Below, piece after piece: positions 34,073 through 43,275 of a stretch of 64,000 nt of DNA. Positions within the stretch are counted from its first letter, which is position 1; each line of letters opens with the position of its first letter. Source of the DNA: Rubellimicrobium roseum (GTDB lineage: Bacteria; Pseudomonadota; Alphaproteobacteria; Rhodobacterales; Rhodobacteraceae); the NCBI RefSeq assembly GCF_006152145.1, contig NZ_VDFV01000015.1, positions 1 to 64,000 of the forward strand. The letters are read 5' to 3'. The notes beneath the pieces were generated by a model that was given only the letters and a program-made list of their open reading frames with translations, made no database searches and was not told the origin of the DNA. The translations under genes were made by a program, and so were the position numbers.

Positions 34073-34510
34073 ATGAGACTACGGGGTTATCTGCTTGCCG
34101 CAGTGATTGCCGGTGCTTCGCTCGGGGCCGTGCCGCCCCGGGCGGCCGAGGCGGGCGCGCTGTCCATCTCGCCCACCGAGCTGCTGTTGCCGGCGACCGG
34201 GCAGACGGCCTTCGTCACGCTGCGGGCAGCGGGCCGAGAGGTCATCCAAGGGCAGATCCGGATCGTGCGCTGGACGCGCGAGGGCGGCCAGGACGCCTAT
34301 GCGCCCACCCGCGACGTGGTGGCGAGTCCTCCGGCCATGCGGCTCGCGCCGAACCAGGAAATGACGGTCCGGCTGGTTCGCCGGTCGAATGCGCCGGTCC
34401 GCGACCGCGAGTGCTACCGCGTCCTCATCGACCAGCTTCCAGGCGCGCAGGAGGACGGCGTGGCCGTCCAGCTCACCATCCGCCATTCCCTGCCCCTGTG
34501 CTTCGGCTGA
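34073..34510 (+). CDS. Truncated Csu-type periplasmic fimbrial chaperone
   Basis: The 145-residue product has a signal peptide (MRLRGYLLAAVIAGASLGAV, followed by PPRAAEAG) and the first immunoglobulin-like domain of a PapD/CsuC-type chaperone: LSISPTELLLPATGQTAFVT, IRIVRWTREGGQDAY, SPPAMRLAPNQEMTVRLVRR, CYRVLIDQLP and the G1 donor strand VAVQLTIRHSLPL. The second domain (about 90 residues) is missing: a stop follows LCFG and no continuing frame is found before the usher. Chaperones of this class deliver subunits to the usher. GGAGAG precedes the ATG. Confidence 0.8.
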   Translation: MRLRGYLLAAVIAGASLGAVPPRAAEAGALSISPTELLLPATGQTAFVTLRAAGREVIQGQIRIVRWTREGGQDAYAPTRDVVASPPAMRLAPNQEMTVRLVRRSNAPVRDRECYRVLIDQLPGAQEDGVAVQLTIRHSLPLCFG

Positions 34511-34538
34511 CCCGCGACAGGATGGCTTCGGGGGTGCA

Positions 34539-36995
34539 TTGAAGGACGCAACGGAGGCACATGGGTCACCCATCGGCGCCGCCACACCGGGCCGGCCGAT
34601 CGCGACGGCTTGGCGGCTTGCGGTCCTGTCCAGCGCACTGATCGCCTTGTCCGCTCCCGTGACCGCCCAGACCTACTCGATCGGGGACCTCGCGCAGTTC
34701 GACACGGCCCTCCCGGTCGTTCCCGGCGAGGGCGGGACGGAAGCAACCCTCTATCTGCTGGTCTACGTCAACGGGCGCAACACGGGCCTCGTGGCGGAGT
34801 TCAGCCGGAATCCAGGGACCGGTCGCCTGCGCGCGCCGCGCAGCGAGCTTCTCGATGTCGGGATCCAGCCGCCTTTCGGCAGCGGGCGCATAGTGACGCT
34901 CGACCAGATTCCGGGTCTTGCCTATGCCTACGACGAGGCGGCCCAGTCGGTGTCGATCACCGCGCCCGCCCCAATGCTGCGGGTCCAGGACGTCAGCGGC
35001 CAAGGACGTCCGCCTCCGGTCGAGCCCCAGCGGAGCTTCGGGGCCGTCCTGAACTATCACCTCTCCGTCGACCTCAAGGATCCGGACACGGGAGCCGCCG
35101 GCAGCCTCGAGGGACGGCTTTACTCTCCCTTCGGCCTTCTCACGACCCGTGGCTGGTACAGTTCGGTCGACCCCGATGGCGGCCCCGGCTTTCGTCGCCA
35201 GGAAACCGCCCTCATCCACGCCGATCCACGACAGATGCTGATCTTCACGGTCGGCGACCTGTCCTCCTCTGGCCTGCCCTGGTCCCGCTCGATCCGGATG
35301 GCGGGCGTCCAGATCAGGCGCGATTTCTCCCTGCGGGGGGACATCGTCACGAGCCCTCTCCTGTCCTATTCCGGGACCGTCGCCCAGCCCACCGCCATCG
35401 AGGTCTATGTCGACAGCGTGCGGGCTTGGTCCGGCACGGTCGACGCTGGCCCCTTCCGGCTCACCGACGTTCCGCTCATCAATTCGAGCGGCGAAGCGGT
35501 CGTGATCCTGCGGGATGACGCGGGCAACGAGCGCCAGACCGCCGTGCCGTTCTTCGCGACGCGCAATCTCCTCAAGGCGGGGCAGTTCGACGTCTCGCTG
35601 GAGGCGGGGCGCGCCACCCAGGACCTCGGAGGGGACGAGCCGAGCTACGGCCCCGAGACGATGGCATCAGGGACGGTGCGCGTCGGCCTGACCGACCGGC
35701 TCACGATGCAGGGCCATGTCGAACGGACCGAGGACCTCCTGGCCTACAGCGCCGGAGCCTCGACGGTCCTCCTCAATGCGGCCGAGGTCGGTCTCGCGTT
35801 CGGCCGCAGCCGCTATGGGGACATCACGGGGAAGCTCCTGCACCTCGACATGCGCACCGAGGTCGCCGGCCTTGACGTCCAGTTCTCCACGACCCGCGTC
35901 TCCGAGAACTACCTCGACATGGCCTATGTCGCGGGCCTTGGACAGATCGACGGCACAGGGCTCTTCGACGAGGTGAGCCTCCGCCCGGCTCTGGCGCAGG
36001 ATGCGCTGTCACTCACCCTCCCGATGGGGTTCGACGACAGCAGCATCGGGCTGAGCGTCGTGAACCTGGAGGACCACGAACGTCACAGCACCATCGTCGC
36101 CGCCTCCTATGCGCGATCCCTGCGCTGGCGGGACTCCTCTCTCCGGATGAGCGCGTTCCGCGATCTTGAGACGGATCAGGCCGGGCTTTCCGTGGGCTTC
36201 TCGATGCCGCTCGGTCATCGGACCACGACCTCGTCGGAGATCAGCCGCGATCCGGACGGCGGCTATGGCTTGGCCTCGGGCTTCCGCCGGATGCTCGATT
36301 CGGACGTGGGGAGCCGCGGCTACGGCCTGGTCCTGTCCTCCAACCGGGAAGGGGAGCTTTCGGGGCAGGCCGATGCCAGCCTTCGGACGGGTTTCGGCGT
36401 CGGCCAGATCACCGTCCACCGCGACACCTCGGGCGAAACCTCCGCCATCGGCAGCCTGGAGGGATCGCTCGTCGCCGGCGGGGGCGCCATCCTGGCCGGT
36501 CAGAGGGTCGATGATGGCTTCGCCGTGGTCGACGTCGGCGTTCCCGGCATCGAGGTGGAGCTCAACAACCAGCCGGTTGCGGTCACCGATCCCTTCGGCC
36601 ACGCGCTCGTTCCGGGGCTCCTGTCCTACTACGACAACCGGATCTCGATCGATCCGAACGACCTGCCTCTCGGGGCGGCGCCCGATGCCACGGCGGCGAC
36701 CGTTGCGCCGGCTTACCGGTCCGGCACCGTCGTCGACTTCGGGTCCGCGCTGGCGCCCTCTGCGCTCGTGGTGCTGAAGGACCCGCAAGGCCAAGTCATT
36801 CCGGTCGGAGCGGTCGCCCGTCTCGCCGGCCGCGGCGAGTTCGTCGTGGGCTACGACGGCGAGGTCTGGTTGGAGGGACTCCGCTCCCGCAACACCCTGG
36901 AGGTCCGGACGGCCACGGGCACCTGCATGGCCGAGTTCGACTATCGCGGCGACCCCGGGGACGTAGTCGTTCTGGAGGATGTGGTATGCCGATGA
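34539..36995 (+). CDS. Fimbrial outer-membrane usher (CsuD-like)
   Basis: The usher is a 24-strand outer-membrane pore that secretes and assembles pilus subunits. Visible parts are a signal segment (AVLSSALIALSAPVTAQTYS), the N-terminal domain with ATLYLLVYVNGRNTGLVAEF, the plug and barrel (FSLRGDIVTSPLLSYSGTVA, VDSVRAWSGTVDAGPFRLTD, RDDAGNERQTAVPFFATRNL) and C-terminal DPFGHALVPGLLSYYDNRIS, RGEFVVGYDGEVWLEGL. No ATG lies near the signal peptide; TTG at 34539 is the likeliest start, giving about 818 residues, and is uncertain. Its stop overlaps the next gene by 10 bases. Confidence 0.88.
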   Translation: MKDATEAHGSPIGAATPGRPIATAWRLAVLSSALIALSAPVTAQTYSIGDLAQFDTALPVVPGEGGTEATLYLLVYVNGRNTGLVAEFSRNPGTGRLRAPRSELLDVGIQPPFGSGRIVTLDQIPGLAYAYDEAAQSVSITAPAPMLRVQDVSGQGRPPPVEPQRSFGAVLNYHLSVDLKDPDTGAAGSLEGRLYSPFGLLTTRGWYSSVDPDGGPGFRRQETALIHADPRQMLIFTVGDLSSSGLPWSRSIRMAGVQIRRDFSLRGDIVTSPLLSYSGTVAQPTAIEVYVDSVRAWSGTVDAGPFRLTDVPLINSSGEAVVILRDDAGNERQTAVPFFATRNLLKAGQFDVSLEAGRATQDLGGDEPSYGPETMASGTVRVGLTDRLTMQGHVERTEDLLAYSAGASTVLLNAAEVGLAFGRSRYGDITGKLLHLDMRTEVAGLDVQFSTTRVSENYLDMAYVAGLGQIDGTGLFDEVSLRPALAQDALSLTLPMGFDDSSIGLSVVNLEDHERHSTIVAASYARSLRWRDSSLRMSAFRDLETDQAGLSVGFSMPLGHRTTTSSEISRDPDGGYGLASGFRRMLDSDVGSRGYGLVLSSNREGELSGQADASLRTGFGVGQITVHRDTSGETSAIGSLEGSLVAGGGAILAGQRVDDGFAVVDVGVPGIEVELNNQPVAVTDPFGHALVPGLLSYYDNRISIDPNDLPLGAAPDATAATVAPAYRSGTVVDFGSALAPSALVVLKDPQGQVIPVGAVARLAGRGEFVVGYDGEVWLEGLRSRNTLEVRTATGTCMAEFDYRGDPGDVVVLEDVVCR

Positions 36996-37927
36996 TGCGT
37001 GTCCTGGGCATCTTTGTGATCGCCCTGGCCGGGTTGATGCTGGGACCGGGCAAGGCCCGGGCGCAAAGCACGTTCACCTGTCACCTCCTGATCGATCCGT
37101 TCGATTTCGGCGACGTTTCCGTGCGCGACGGGGTCGTCCACCGGACGTCCCAGACCCTCCGGATCGAGTGCCGCAACGGGCCGCCCAAGGGCTCGGTCAT
37201 GCTTTGTCTCAATCTCGGGGCGGGCAGCGGCGGGGCCGGCGGAGGCAACACGCCGCGCTACATGCGGCGGCTCGACAACGCTGCGCTTTCCTATCAGATC
37301 AGCCGCACTGCGAGCGGCCCGGCCTGGGGCAACGAGCAGATCCCGATCTCGCTCAACGGGAGCGGCAAGGCCAACCTGCGCCTCCCGATGTTCGCCGAGA
37401 TTGTCGCGCAGGGGGCGGGCGTCGGCGGTGGTGACTACATCTCCACCTTCACCTCCGCGGATTTCGTGTTCACCTACGGGGAGGGGGCGTCCTGTTCCCT
37501 CGCGGGGCCGGTCGACGGCACCCTTACGGTCAGGGCCAACGTCGTGCCGAGCTGCACCGTCAGCGTTGGAGCCATGGCGTTCGGCAGCATCCCGGGAGCC
37601 ATCACGAGCCCGATCAACGCTCAGGCGAGCCTTTCCGTCACCTGCACGAACGCGGTGCCCTACCGGATCGCTCTTGGGCAGGGGCTTGGCCCTTCGGTCA
37701 CGAATCCGCGCGAGCGGCAGATGAGGAACGGAGCCTCCGCCCTGACCTACGGGCTCTACAAGGACTCGGGTCGAAGCTCCCCCTGGGGTTGGGCCGGTGC
37801 CGACGAGATGGCCGCGACCGGGACGGGGCTCCAGCAGCTCTACTCGGTCTTCGGCCAGATCGAGGCAGGCCAGTCCGGACAGATCGGCACCTACGCGGAC
37901 TCGGTCGTGGTCACGATCACCTACTGA
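36986..37927 (+). CDS. Two-domain spore coat U (SCPU) pilus tip protein, CsuE-like
   Basis: The 313-residue protein has a signal peptide (MRVLGIFVIALAGLMLGPGK then ARAQS) and two SCPU domains. The first (about 27-175) has CHLLIDPFDFGDVSVRDG, LRIECRNGPP and YISTFTSADFVFTYGEG; the second (about 180-313) has PSCTVSVGAMAFGSIPG, ASLSVTCTNAVPYRIALGQG and a C-terminal GTYADSVVVTITY beta-strand. Two-domain SCPU proteins are tip adhesins in Csu pili. It starts inside the usher gene, so translation is coupled. A second ATG at 36992 is possible. Confidence 0.87.
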   Translation: MPMMRVLGIFVIALAGLMLGPGKARAQSTFTCHLLIDPFDFGDVSVRDGVVHRTSQTLRIECRNGPPKGSVMLCLNLGAGSGGAGGGNTPRYMRRLDNAALSYQISRTASGPAWGNEQIPISLNGSGKANLRLPMFAEIVAQGAGVGGGDYISTFTSADFVFTYGEGASCSLAGPVDGTLTVRANVVPSCTVSVGAMAFGSIPGAITSPINAQASLSVTCTNAVPYRIALGQGLGPSVTNPRERQMRNGASALTYGLYKDSGRSSPWGWAGADEMAATGTGLQQLYSVFGQIEAGQSGQIGTYADSVVVTITY

Positions 37928-38133
37928 TCGGCCGGGGCGCCGAAGGCTCTTGCCTCCGCAAGGCAGGTCCCTGAGTGGACCCGGTTGATCTCACCCATCC
38001 AGCTACGCCTTCGTCGACCTGGCCCGCAGCTTGACCGTGGAATTCCCGGGCTGGCCTCCCGTCTCCTGCATGCGCCCGGTTCGTCGGGGCTTACCTGGTC
38101 GGGGCGAGCCGGATCGGGCCGCATGAAGCGGAG

Positions 38134-38155
38134 GGGGCCCGGCCGGCCGGGCCCC
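38134..38155. terminator. 22-base perfect palindrome between convergent genes
   Basis: GGGGCCCGGCC followed immediately by its exact complement, giving a long GC stem (closed through a few central bases) between the SCPU gene (+) and the esterase gene (-). It fits a bidirectional terminator. Confidence 0.6.
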
Positions 38156-38172
38156 GGAGCGCGAGGACCCGT

Positions 38173-40338
38173 TCAGTCCAGTGCGCCGATGCTCCAGAGC
38201 ATCGTCTCGCCCGAGCTGTCGTCGGTGGCGTCGTTGTCGGTGACGAGCCAAGCGGTGCCGTCCGGCTGGATGGCCAATCCCTCGACCTTCTCCAGCACGA
38301 CGCCGCCCGTGGCGCGCAGGTCGGGCAGCAGGTCACGGACCACCTCGCGCGGGACGACCGGGAGTTCGCCGCCGAGCGGTGCGGGACGCAGGTCCGCCAC
38401 GGGCACGCGGGTCACGAGCTTGGTCGCGGCCGCCGCGCCTGCTTGGTTGTCACGCTCCACGAGGTAGAGCCAGTCGCCTTGGGCCGCCATGTCGCCCAGG
38501 CCCACCCAGCCCTCGCCCGCAGGGGCGGACAGCGGATAGAGCACCGCGCCCCAGCTTTGGGCCGCCGGGTCATAGGCCACGAGCTTCGTCCGGTCCGCCG
38601 GGTCGCCTTCGGCGGGGCGCTGCATGGCAACCCAGACGGTGCCATCCACCACGGCCACGCCCTCCGAGCCGAAGCGGCCCTCGGCCAGCAGCCCCTCGGG
38701 GAAGGCGATCTCCTCGGCGATGACGCCCTCGGCGTCCACGCGCAGGAGCGCCTGGGGCACCCCCTCGTCCGCGTGGCCTTCGGAAACCAGCCAGAAGCCA
38801 CCCTGCCCATCGGCGGCGATGCCTTCGAGATCCAGCTTCTCGGCCGGCGCGCCGTCCCGCGTCACCGTCACCGCTCCGGTGATCCGGGCCGGGTGCTGCG
38901 TCGTGTCGATGGTGAAGAGGCGGGGCTCGGCTCCGTAGGCGCTGTCGCTCACGGCGTGGAGCGTGCCGGCCCGTGCCGGGTCGGCAGCCAGGCCCGAGAG
39001 CGCCCCCCAGCCCAAGAGCTCGGCCGTGCCTTCCGAGGTCAGGGTCGGATAGGCCGGCGCGCCCTCGTGCCGCTGGTAGATCATGACATGGGCGCGGGCG
39101 AGGCCGTCGCCACCCAGGTCCGCCTCGTTCGCCGTCGCCAGCAATCCGCGCGAGGGGATCGCGACCGCCCCCTCGGGAGAGACGCCCGAGGGCAGGAGTT
39201 GCAGCAGGACGGGCGCGGCCGGGTCAGTCATGTCGTAGACGCCCACGACCGAGGCGCGCTCGGCCAGCAGGAATAGGAGCGGCGTGCCGTCGAAGGTGGC
39301 GAAGGCCAATCCCTCGGGCTCCACGCCCTTGGAGTCGGACCGGCCCTCGGGGTAGTGGCCCAGGGCCGCCACGGCCCGCTCAAAGCTCGCGCCGCTTTCG
39401 TGGACGACGCGGCCCTCGCGGTCAACGACGGTGAAGCCGCGCGCGCCGCCGTTCCAGTCGCCCTCGTTGGCCATGGCGAGGTGGTCGTCGTCGATCCACT
39501 GGACCGCATCGGGCTCGCGCAGGCGCTGGGGCTGCGACTCGGTAAAGGACAGCCGCCCGTCCTCGGTCAGGTCCACGCCTTCGAGGTCCACGGCGCCGGC
39601 CGAAAAGTCCGCGATTACCTGCCCGTCCCGCGACAGGAGGACGACATGGTTGTTCTCCTGGAGCGTGACCGCGATCTCGCCCGACGCGTTGATGTCCACG
39701 AACTCGGGCTCGGGGTCCTCGGGGGCGACCTCGGCCAAGCCGGTCAGCTCGGCGCGGACCAGGCCCGCGCAGTCGGGCAGGCCCCCGGCGAGGGTCAGGA
39801 TCGCGACATGGCCCGCCGGCATCTGCGGCAGCGCGCCGTCGTTCACCTCTTCGTCGCGCTCGTTCTCGACCGCGACCGCAAGGAAGCTGCCGTCGGGCGC
39901 GAGCGCCACGCTGTCGGGCTGGCCGCCCAGGTCGCAGCGGCCACGCTCCTCCCCCGAGGCGATGTCCAGCGCGAGAAGCGCGCCCGAGGGCTCGGTGAAG
40001 CTCTCCGAGGTGTTGAGCGCCACGAAGGCCGTGGTCCCCAGCACCGAGACCGAGGTGGGCTCGCCTTCGAGCGCCACGTTGCCGAGCGGCTTCGGCGCGG
40101 CCGGGTCCGTGATGTCGATGCGGCCCAGCGCGCCCAGGGGGCTGTCGGTATAGACGAGCGTCAGGCCGTCGTCGGTGGCGGCGATGATCTCGGCCGAGCT
40201 TTCGGCAGCGCGGTCCTCGCCCTCGGCGCGGTTGAGCGGGGTGGCGAAGCTCGCGACGCGGTCGAAGGAGGTCTGGGCGACGGCCGCGCCGGCCAGCAGG
40301 GCGGCCGCGGAGGTGAGGCAGGTCAGTCTCGGGATCAC
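38173..40338 (-). CDS. Secreted phytase-like esterase / choice-of-anchor protein
   Basis: The 721-residue product has a signal peptide (PRLTCLTSAAALLAGAAVAQ). The N-terminal two thirds is a beta-propeller of the choice-of-anchor I type (IDITDPAAPKPLGNVALEGE, SVLGTTAFVALNTSESF, AVQWIDDDHLAMANEGDWNG, GVEPEGLAFATFDGTPLLFL), and the last 270 residues form an esterase-like-activity-of-phytase domain (LSGLAADPARAGTLHAVSDS, KLDLEGIAADGQGGFWLVSE, VEGLAIQPDGTAWLVTDNDA). It starts with GTG at 40338 behind CAGGAGAA, where the signal peptide begins; a longer frame extends further upstream but is antisense to phnC. It faces the phn operon, and a Pho-box-like repeat is just upstream. Confidence 0.83.
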   Translation of the reverse strand: MIPRLTCLTSAAALLAGAAVAQTSFDRVASFATPLNRAEGEDRAAESSAEIIAATDDGLTLVYTDSPLGALGRIDITDPAAPKPLGNVALEGEPTSVSVLGTTAFVALNTSESFTEPSGALLALDIASGEERGRCDLGGQPDSVALAPDGSFLAVAVENERDEEVNDGALPQMPAGHVAILTLAGGLPDCAGLVRAELTGLAEVAPEDPEPEFVDINASGEIAVTLQENNHVVLLSRDGQVIADFSAGAVDLEGVDLTEDGRLSFTESQPQRLREPDAVQWIDDDHLAMANEGDWNGGARGFTVVDREGRVVHESGASFERAVAALGHYPEGRSDSKGVEPEGLAFATFDGTPLLFLLAERASVVGVYDMTDPAAPVLLQLLPSGVSPEGAVAIPSRGLLATANEADLGGDGLARAHVMIYQRHEGAPAYPTLTSEGTAELLGWGALSGLAADPARAGTLHAVSDSAYGAEPRLFTIDTTQHPARITGAVTVTRDGAPAEKLDLEGIAADGQGGFWLVSEGHADEGVPQALLRVDAEGVIAEEIAFPEGLLAEGRFGSEGVAVVDGTVWVAMQRPAEGDPADRTKLVAYDPAAQSWGAVLYPLSAPAGEGWVGLGDMAAQGDWLYLVERDNQAGAAAATKLVTRVPVADLRPAPLGGELPVVPREVVRDLLPDLRATGGVVLEKVEGLAIQPDGTAWLVTDNDATDDSSGETMLWSIGALD

Positions 40339-40383
40339 AAGGTTCTCCTGGAGCGAAGTCTGACGACTGCTTGGCCCGGCCGC

Positions 40384-40401
40384 GTAACAGGACGGTGACG
40401 G
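40384..40401 (-). promoter_or_regulatory. Candidate Pho box of the phytase-like gene
   Basis: On the minus strand CCGTCAC-CGTC-CTGTTAC is an 11-base-spaced direct repeat close to the PhoB consensus CTGTCAT-N4-CTGTCAT (5 or 6 of 7 positions in each half). It lies 46 bases before the GTG of the phytase-like gene, a usual place for PhoB activation. Confidence 0.5.
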
Positions 40402-40486
40402 ACCGGGTCCGGCAGGACCGCCCGTCAGATCCTTGCCGCCGTCCTGCCCCCCAAGGAGCGGCCGGGCCATCTGACGGGAGGCCGAG

Positions 40487-40526
40487 ATGTCACCGAACCT
40501 CCATGCAACGGAAACAGGGCTGTCAT
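40487..40526 (+). promoter_or_regulatory. Candidate tandem Pho boxes of the phnCDE operon
   Basis: ATGTCAC (40487), CCTCCAT (40498), CGGAAAC (40509) and CTGTCAT (40520) are spaced at 11 bases, one helical turn, in the same phase. The outer two fit the PhoB half-site well, the inner two poorly. The block lies 47 bases before the phnC start. This is a pattern-based guess. Confidence 0.4.
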
Positions 40527-40572
40527 CGAGAGCGCCTATCCCCCTTTCCAGACATCCGGGGACGGAGCCGCC

Positions 40573-41394
40573 ATGCTGGTGATCGAGGATCTGACGCGTC
40601 AGTTCGGGGCGAATCGCGCGGTCGACCGGGTCTCGCTGGCCCTGGAGCGTCCCGCCATGGTCGGCGTCATCGGGCGTTCGGGGGCCGGGAAGTCGACCCT
40701 CCTGCGCATGATCAACCGCCTGACCCAGCCGACCGGGGGCCGCATCCTCTTCGAGAGCCGCGACGTGACCGCGCTGCGCGGGGCCGAGCGCCGGGCCTGG
40801 CAGGCGCAGTGCGCCATGATCTTCCAGCAGTTCAACCTGGTGCCGCGTCTCGACGTCGTGTCCAACGTGCTGCACGGCACGCTGAACCGCCGCGGGACCC
40901 TGGCCGCGCTCTTTTCCCTTTGGCCCGAGGCCGACATCCGCCGGGCGGTGCAGATCCTGGATCGGCTGGGCATCGCCGGGCACGCCTCGAAGCGGGCGGA
41001 GGCGCTGTCGGGTGGCCAGCAGCAGCGCGTGGCCATCGCGCGGGCCCTCATGCAGGACCCGCGCATCATCCTCGCCGACGAGCCCATCGCCTCGCTCGAT
41101 CCCATGAACGCGGCCACCGTCATGGACGCGCTGCGCCGCATCCACGAGGAGGACGGGCGCACCGTGATCTGCAACCTCCATACGCTCGACACCGCGCGGG
41201 CCTACTGCGACCGGATCGTGGGGATGCGCGACGGGCGCGTGGTCTTCGACGGCACGCCCGAACAACTCACCCGCGGCGTGGCCCGCGACATCTACGGCGC
41301 CGACGAGAGCTTCTCGGAGGAGGCCACCTCCACCAGCATCGACCGCCCCCCGGCCGTGGCCGCGCTCCTGCGCGAGGCCGAGGCGCTGGGCTGA
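40573..41394 (+). CDS. phnC: Phosphonate ABC transporter ATP-binding protein PhnC
   Basis: The 273-residue ATPase powers phosphonate uptake with PhnD and PhnE. Walker A is GRSGAGKST (about residues 35-43), the Q-loop QQFNLV, the signature [15 protein letters not shown], Walker B IILADEP and the H-loop [21 protein letters not shown] and SLDPMNA are typical of PhnC. GGAG precedes the ATG at 40573. First gene of the plus-strand phnCDE1E2 unit and divergent from the phytase-like gene. Confidence 0.95.
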   Translation: MLVIEDLTRQFGANRAVDRVSLALERPAMVGVIGRSGAGKSTLLRMINRLTQPTGGRILFESRDVTALRGAERRAWQAQCAMIFQQFNLVPRLDVVSNVLHGTLNRRGTLAALFSLWPEADIRRAVQILDRLGIAGHASKRAEALSGGQQQRVAIARALMQDPRIILADEPIASLDPMNAATVMDALRRIHEEDGRTVICNLHTLDTARAYCDRIVGMRDGRVVFDGTPEQLTRGVARDIYGADESFSEEATSTSIDRPPAVAALLREAEALG

Positions 41395-41451
41395 CCCCTT
41401 CACCCTGGCCCGGGCGGCAGGGACCGCCGGGCCATCCAACGGAGACCTCTC

Positions 41452-42366
41452 ATGAAGACGACGATCGCCCTCCTGCTTGCCGGTGCCGCGGCCGCCCCCA
41501 TGGCGATGGCGCAGGACGCCGCCCCCATCACCGAGTTCCGCATCGGCCTTCTGGGCGGCGAGAACGCGCAGGACCGCCTCGCCTCCAACGAGTGCCTGAA
41601 GGGCTATGCCGAGGAAGCGCTGGGCGTGCCGGTCTCGCTATTCGCGCCCGCCGACTACAACGGCGTGATCCAGGGCCTGCTGGGCGGCACGCTCGACATG
41701 GCGTGGCTGGGCGCCTCGTCCTATGCGGCCGTCTACGTCGACAACCCCGACGCGGTCGAGCCGGTGCTGGTCAAGACCAACCTCGACGGGTCGTTCACCT
41801 ACCATTCCATCGGCATCGCGCGGGCCGACTCGGGCGTCGCGTCGCTGGCCGACATGGAAGGCAAGCGCTTCGGCTTCGGCGACCCGAACTCGACCTCGGG
41901 CTATCTGATCCCGCTCGTGGAGATCCCCGCGCAGGGCTACTCGATGGTGCCGGGCGAATACTTCGGCGACGTCGTCTTCACCGGCGGGCACGAGCAGACG
42001 ATCCTCGCCGTCGCGAACGGCGACGTGGACGCGGGCGTGACCTGGGCCGACGGCTTGGGCGACTGGGCCGAAGGCTACAACTCGGGCGCGCTGCGCAAGG
42101 CCGCCGACGCGGGCCTCGTGGACATGAACGACCTCGTGGAGATCTGGCGCTCGGAGCCGATCCCCGAGGGCCCGGTGGTGCTGCGCAAGGACCTGCCGGC
42201 CGAGGTGAAGGCCACGATGACCGATCTCGTCCGGAACCTCGTCACCACCGACCAGGAGTGCGCCTATGGCGTGGCGGCGGGCGAGACGGCGGGCTTCTCG
42301 CCGGTGACGCACGACGCCTACGAGACGATCATCGCGATCCGCGAAGCCGAAATCGCCGCGAACTGA
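41452..42366 (+). CDS. phnD: Phosphonate ABC transporter substrate-binding protein PhnD
   Basis: The 304-residue periplasmic protein has the signal peptide MKTTIALLLAGAAAAPMAMA and a type II binding fold. Family motifs are FRIGLLGGENAQDRLASNEC, YNGVIQGLLGGTLDMAWLG then ASSYAAVYV, VASLADMEGKRFGFGDPNST followed by SGYLIP, and GGHEQTILAVANGDVDAGVT. A cysteine pair (ECLKG and QECAYG) may form a disulfide. GGAG precedes the ATG. Binds phosphonates (2-AEP-like ligands are usual) for PhnC/E. Confidence 0.95.
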   Translation: MKTTIALLLAGAAAAPMAMAQDAAPITEFRIGLLGGENAQDRLASNECLKGYAEEALGVPVSLFAPADYNGVIQGLLGGTLDMAWLGASSYAAVYVDNPDAVEPVLVKTNLDGSFTYHSIGIARADSGVASLADMEGKRFGFGDPNSTSGYLIPLVEIPAQGYSMVPGEYFGDVVFTGGHEQTILAVANGDVDAGVTWADGLGDWAEGYNSGALRKAADAGLVDMNDLVEIWRSEPIPEGPVVLRKDLPAEVKATMTDLVRNLVTTDQECAYGVAAGETAGFSPVTHDAYETIIAIREAEIAAN

Positions 42367-42414
42367 GCCGGTGACGGGCGCGGGTCCCGCGAGGGGGCCC
42401 GCGTCCTCCATGCC

Positions 42415-43275
42415 ATGACCGACAGCTCCCTTCCCCCGCCGGCCGCCGCCGAGGCCTATCTCGCGCTGACCCGTCGGCGCCGCCTTCTGGGCGGCGTCCT
42501 CCTCGCGCTGTTCCTGGCCAGCCTCGTCGCCGGCTGGCGCGTGGTGGAGGAACGCAGCGCCGGCGGTTTCCTCGACGGGCTGCCGCAGCTTCTCGACTTC
42601 CCGGCCAGCCTCGTGGCGGAGGCCTGGGAGCGGCGGGCCGACCTGCCGCGCCTGATCTGGGATCATGTTCCCTCCCTGGTCGAGACCATCAACATCGCCG
42701 CCGTCGCCACCCTGGCCGGGGCCTTGGCCGGGCTCGTCCTGTCGCTGCTCTGCACCCGGGGCCTCGCCCCCTGGCCGGGCGGGATCTGGATCTTCCGGCG
42801 CCTGACGGACGTCCTGCGCGCCGTGCCGGACGTGGTGATCGCGCTCGTGCTCATCTTCGTGCTGGGCGGCGGGCCGGTGCCGGCGATGATCGCGATCGCG
42901 CTCCATACGGCGGGCGCCCTGGGCAAGCTCTTCTCCGAGGTGACCGAGGCGGTGGACCTGCGGCCCGTCGAGGGGCTGGCCTCCACCGGCGCGACCTGGG
43001 GACAGCGCATGGCCTTGGCCGTGGTGCCGCAGGTGGCGCCGAACTGGCTGTCGTATGCGCTGCTGCGCTTCGAGATCAACGTCCGCGCTTCGGCCATCCT
43101 GGGCTTCGTGGGGGCGGGGGGCATCGGATACGACCTGAGGAACGCCATGACCTTCGGGCAGGGCCGCTTCGACGTGGCGGCGGCGATCTTCCTTCTGCTC
43201 TTCGTCACCATCGTCGCCATCGACCAGACCAGCGCGCGGCTGCGCCGCCGCCTCGTGCAGGGAGCCGTCCTGTGA
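42415..43275 (+). CDS. phnE: Phosphonate ABC transporter permease PhnE (first copy)
   Basis: The 286-residue inner-membrane permease has an N-terminal membrane segment (LLGGVLLALFLASLVAGWRV), further hydrophobic spans and the EAA-type cytoplasmic loop VRPVEGLASTG in the form DLRPVEGLASTGATWGQRMA. The family motifs ETINIAAVATLAGALAGLVL and RASAILGFVGAGGIGYDLR are present. It overlaps the second permease gene as GTGA. Confidence 0.94.
   Translation: MTDSSLPPPAAAEAYLALTRRRRLLGGVLLALFLASLVAGWRVVEERSAGGFLDGLPQLLDFPASLVAEAWERRADLPRLIWDHVPSLVETINIAAVATLAGALAGLVLSLLCTRGLAPWPGGIWIFRRLTDVLRAVPDVVIALVLIFVLGGGPVPAMIAIALHTAGALGKLFSEVTEAVDLRPVEGLASTGATWGQRMALAVVPQVAPNWLSYALLRFEINVRASAILGFVGAGGIGYDLRNAMTFGQGRFDVAAAIFLLLFVTIVAIDQTSARLRRRLVQGAVL

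Noticed and set aside
40339-41439. Upstream extension of the phytase-like gene across phnC
   Set aside because: The signal peptide and GTG with AGGAG at 40338 mark the true start; the extension is antisense to phnC.
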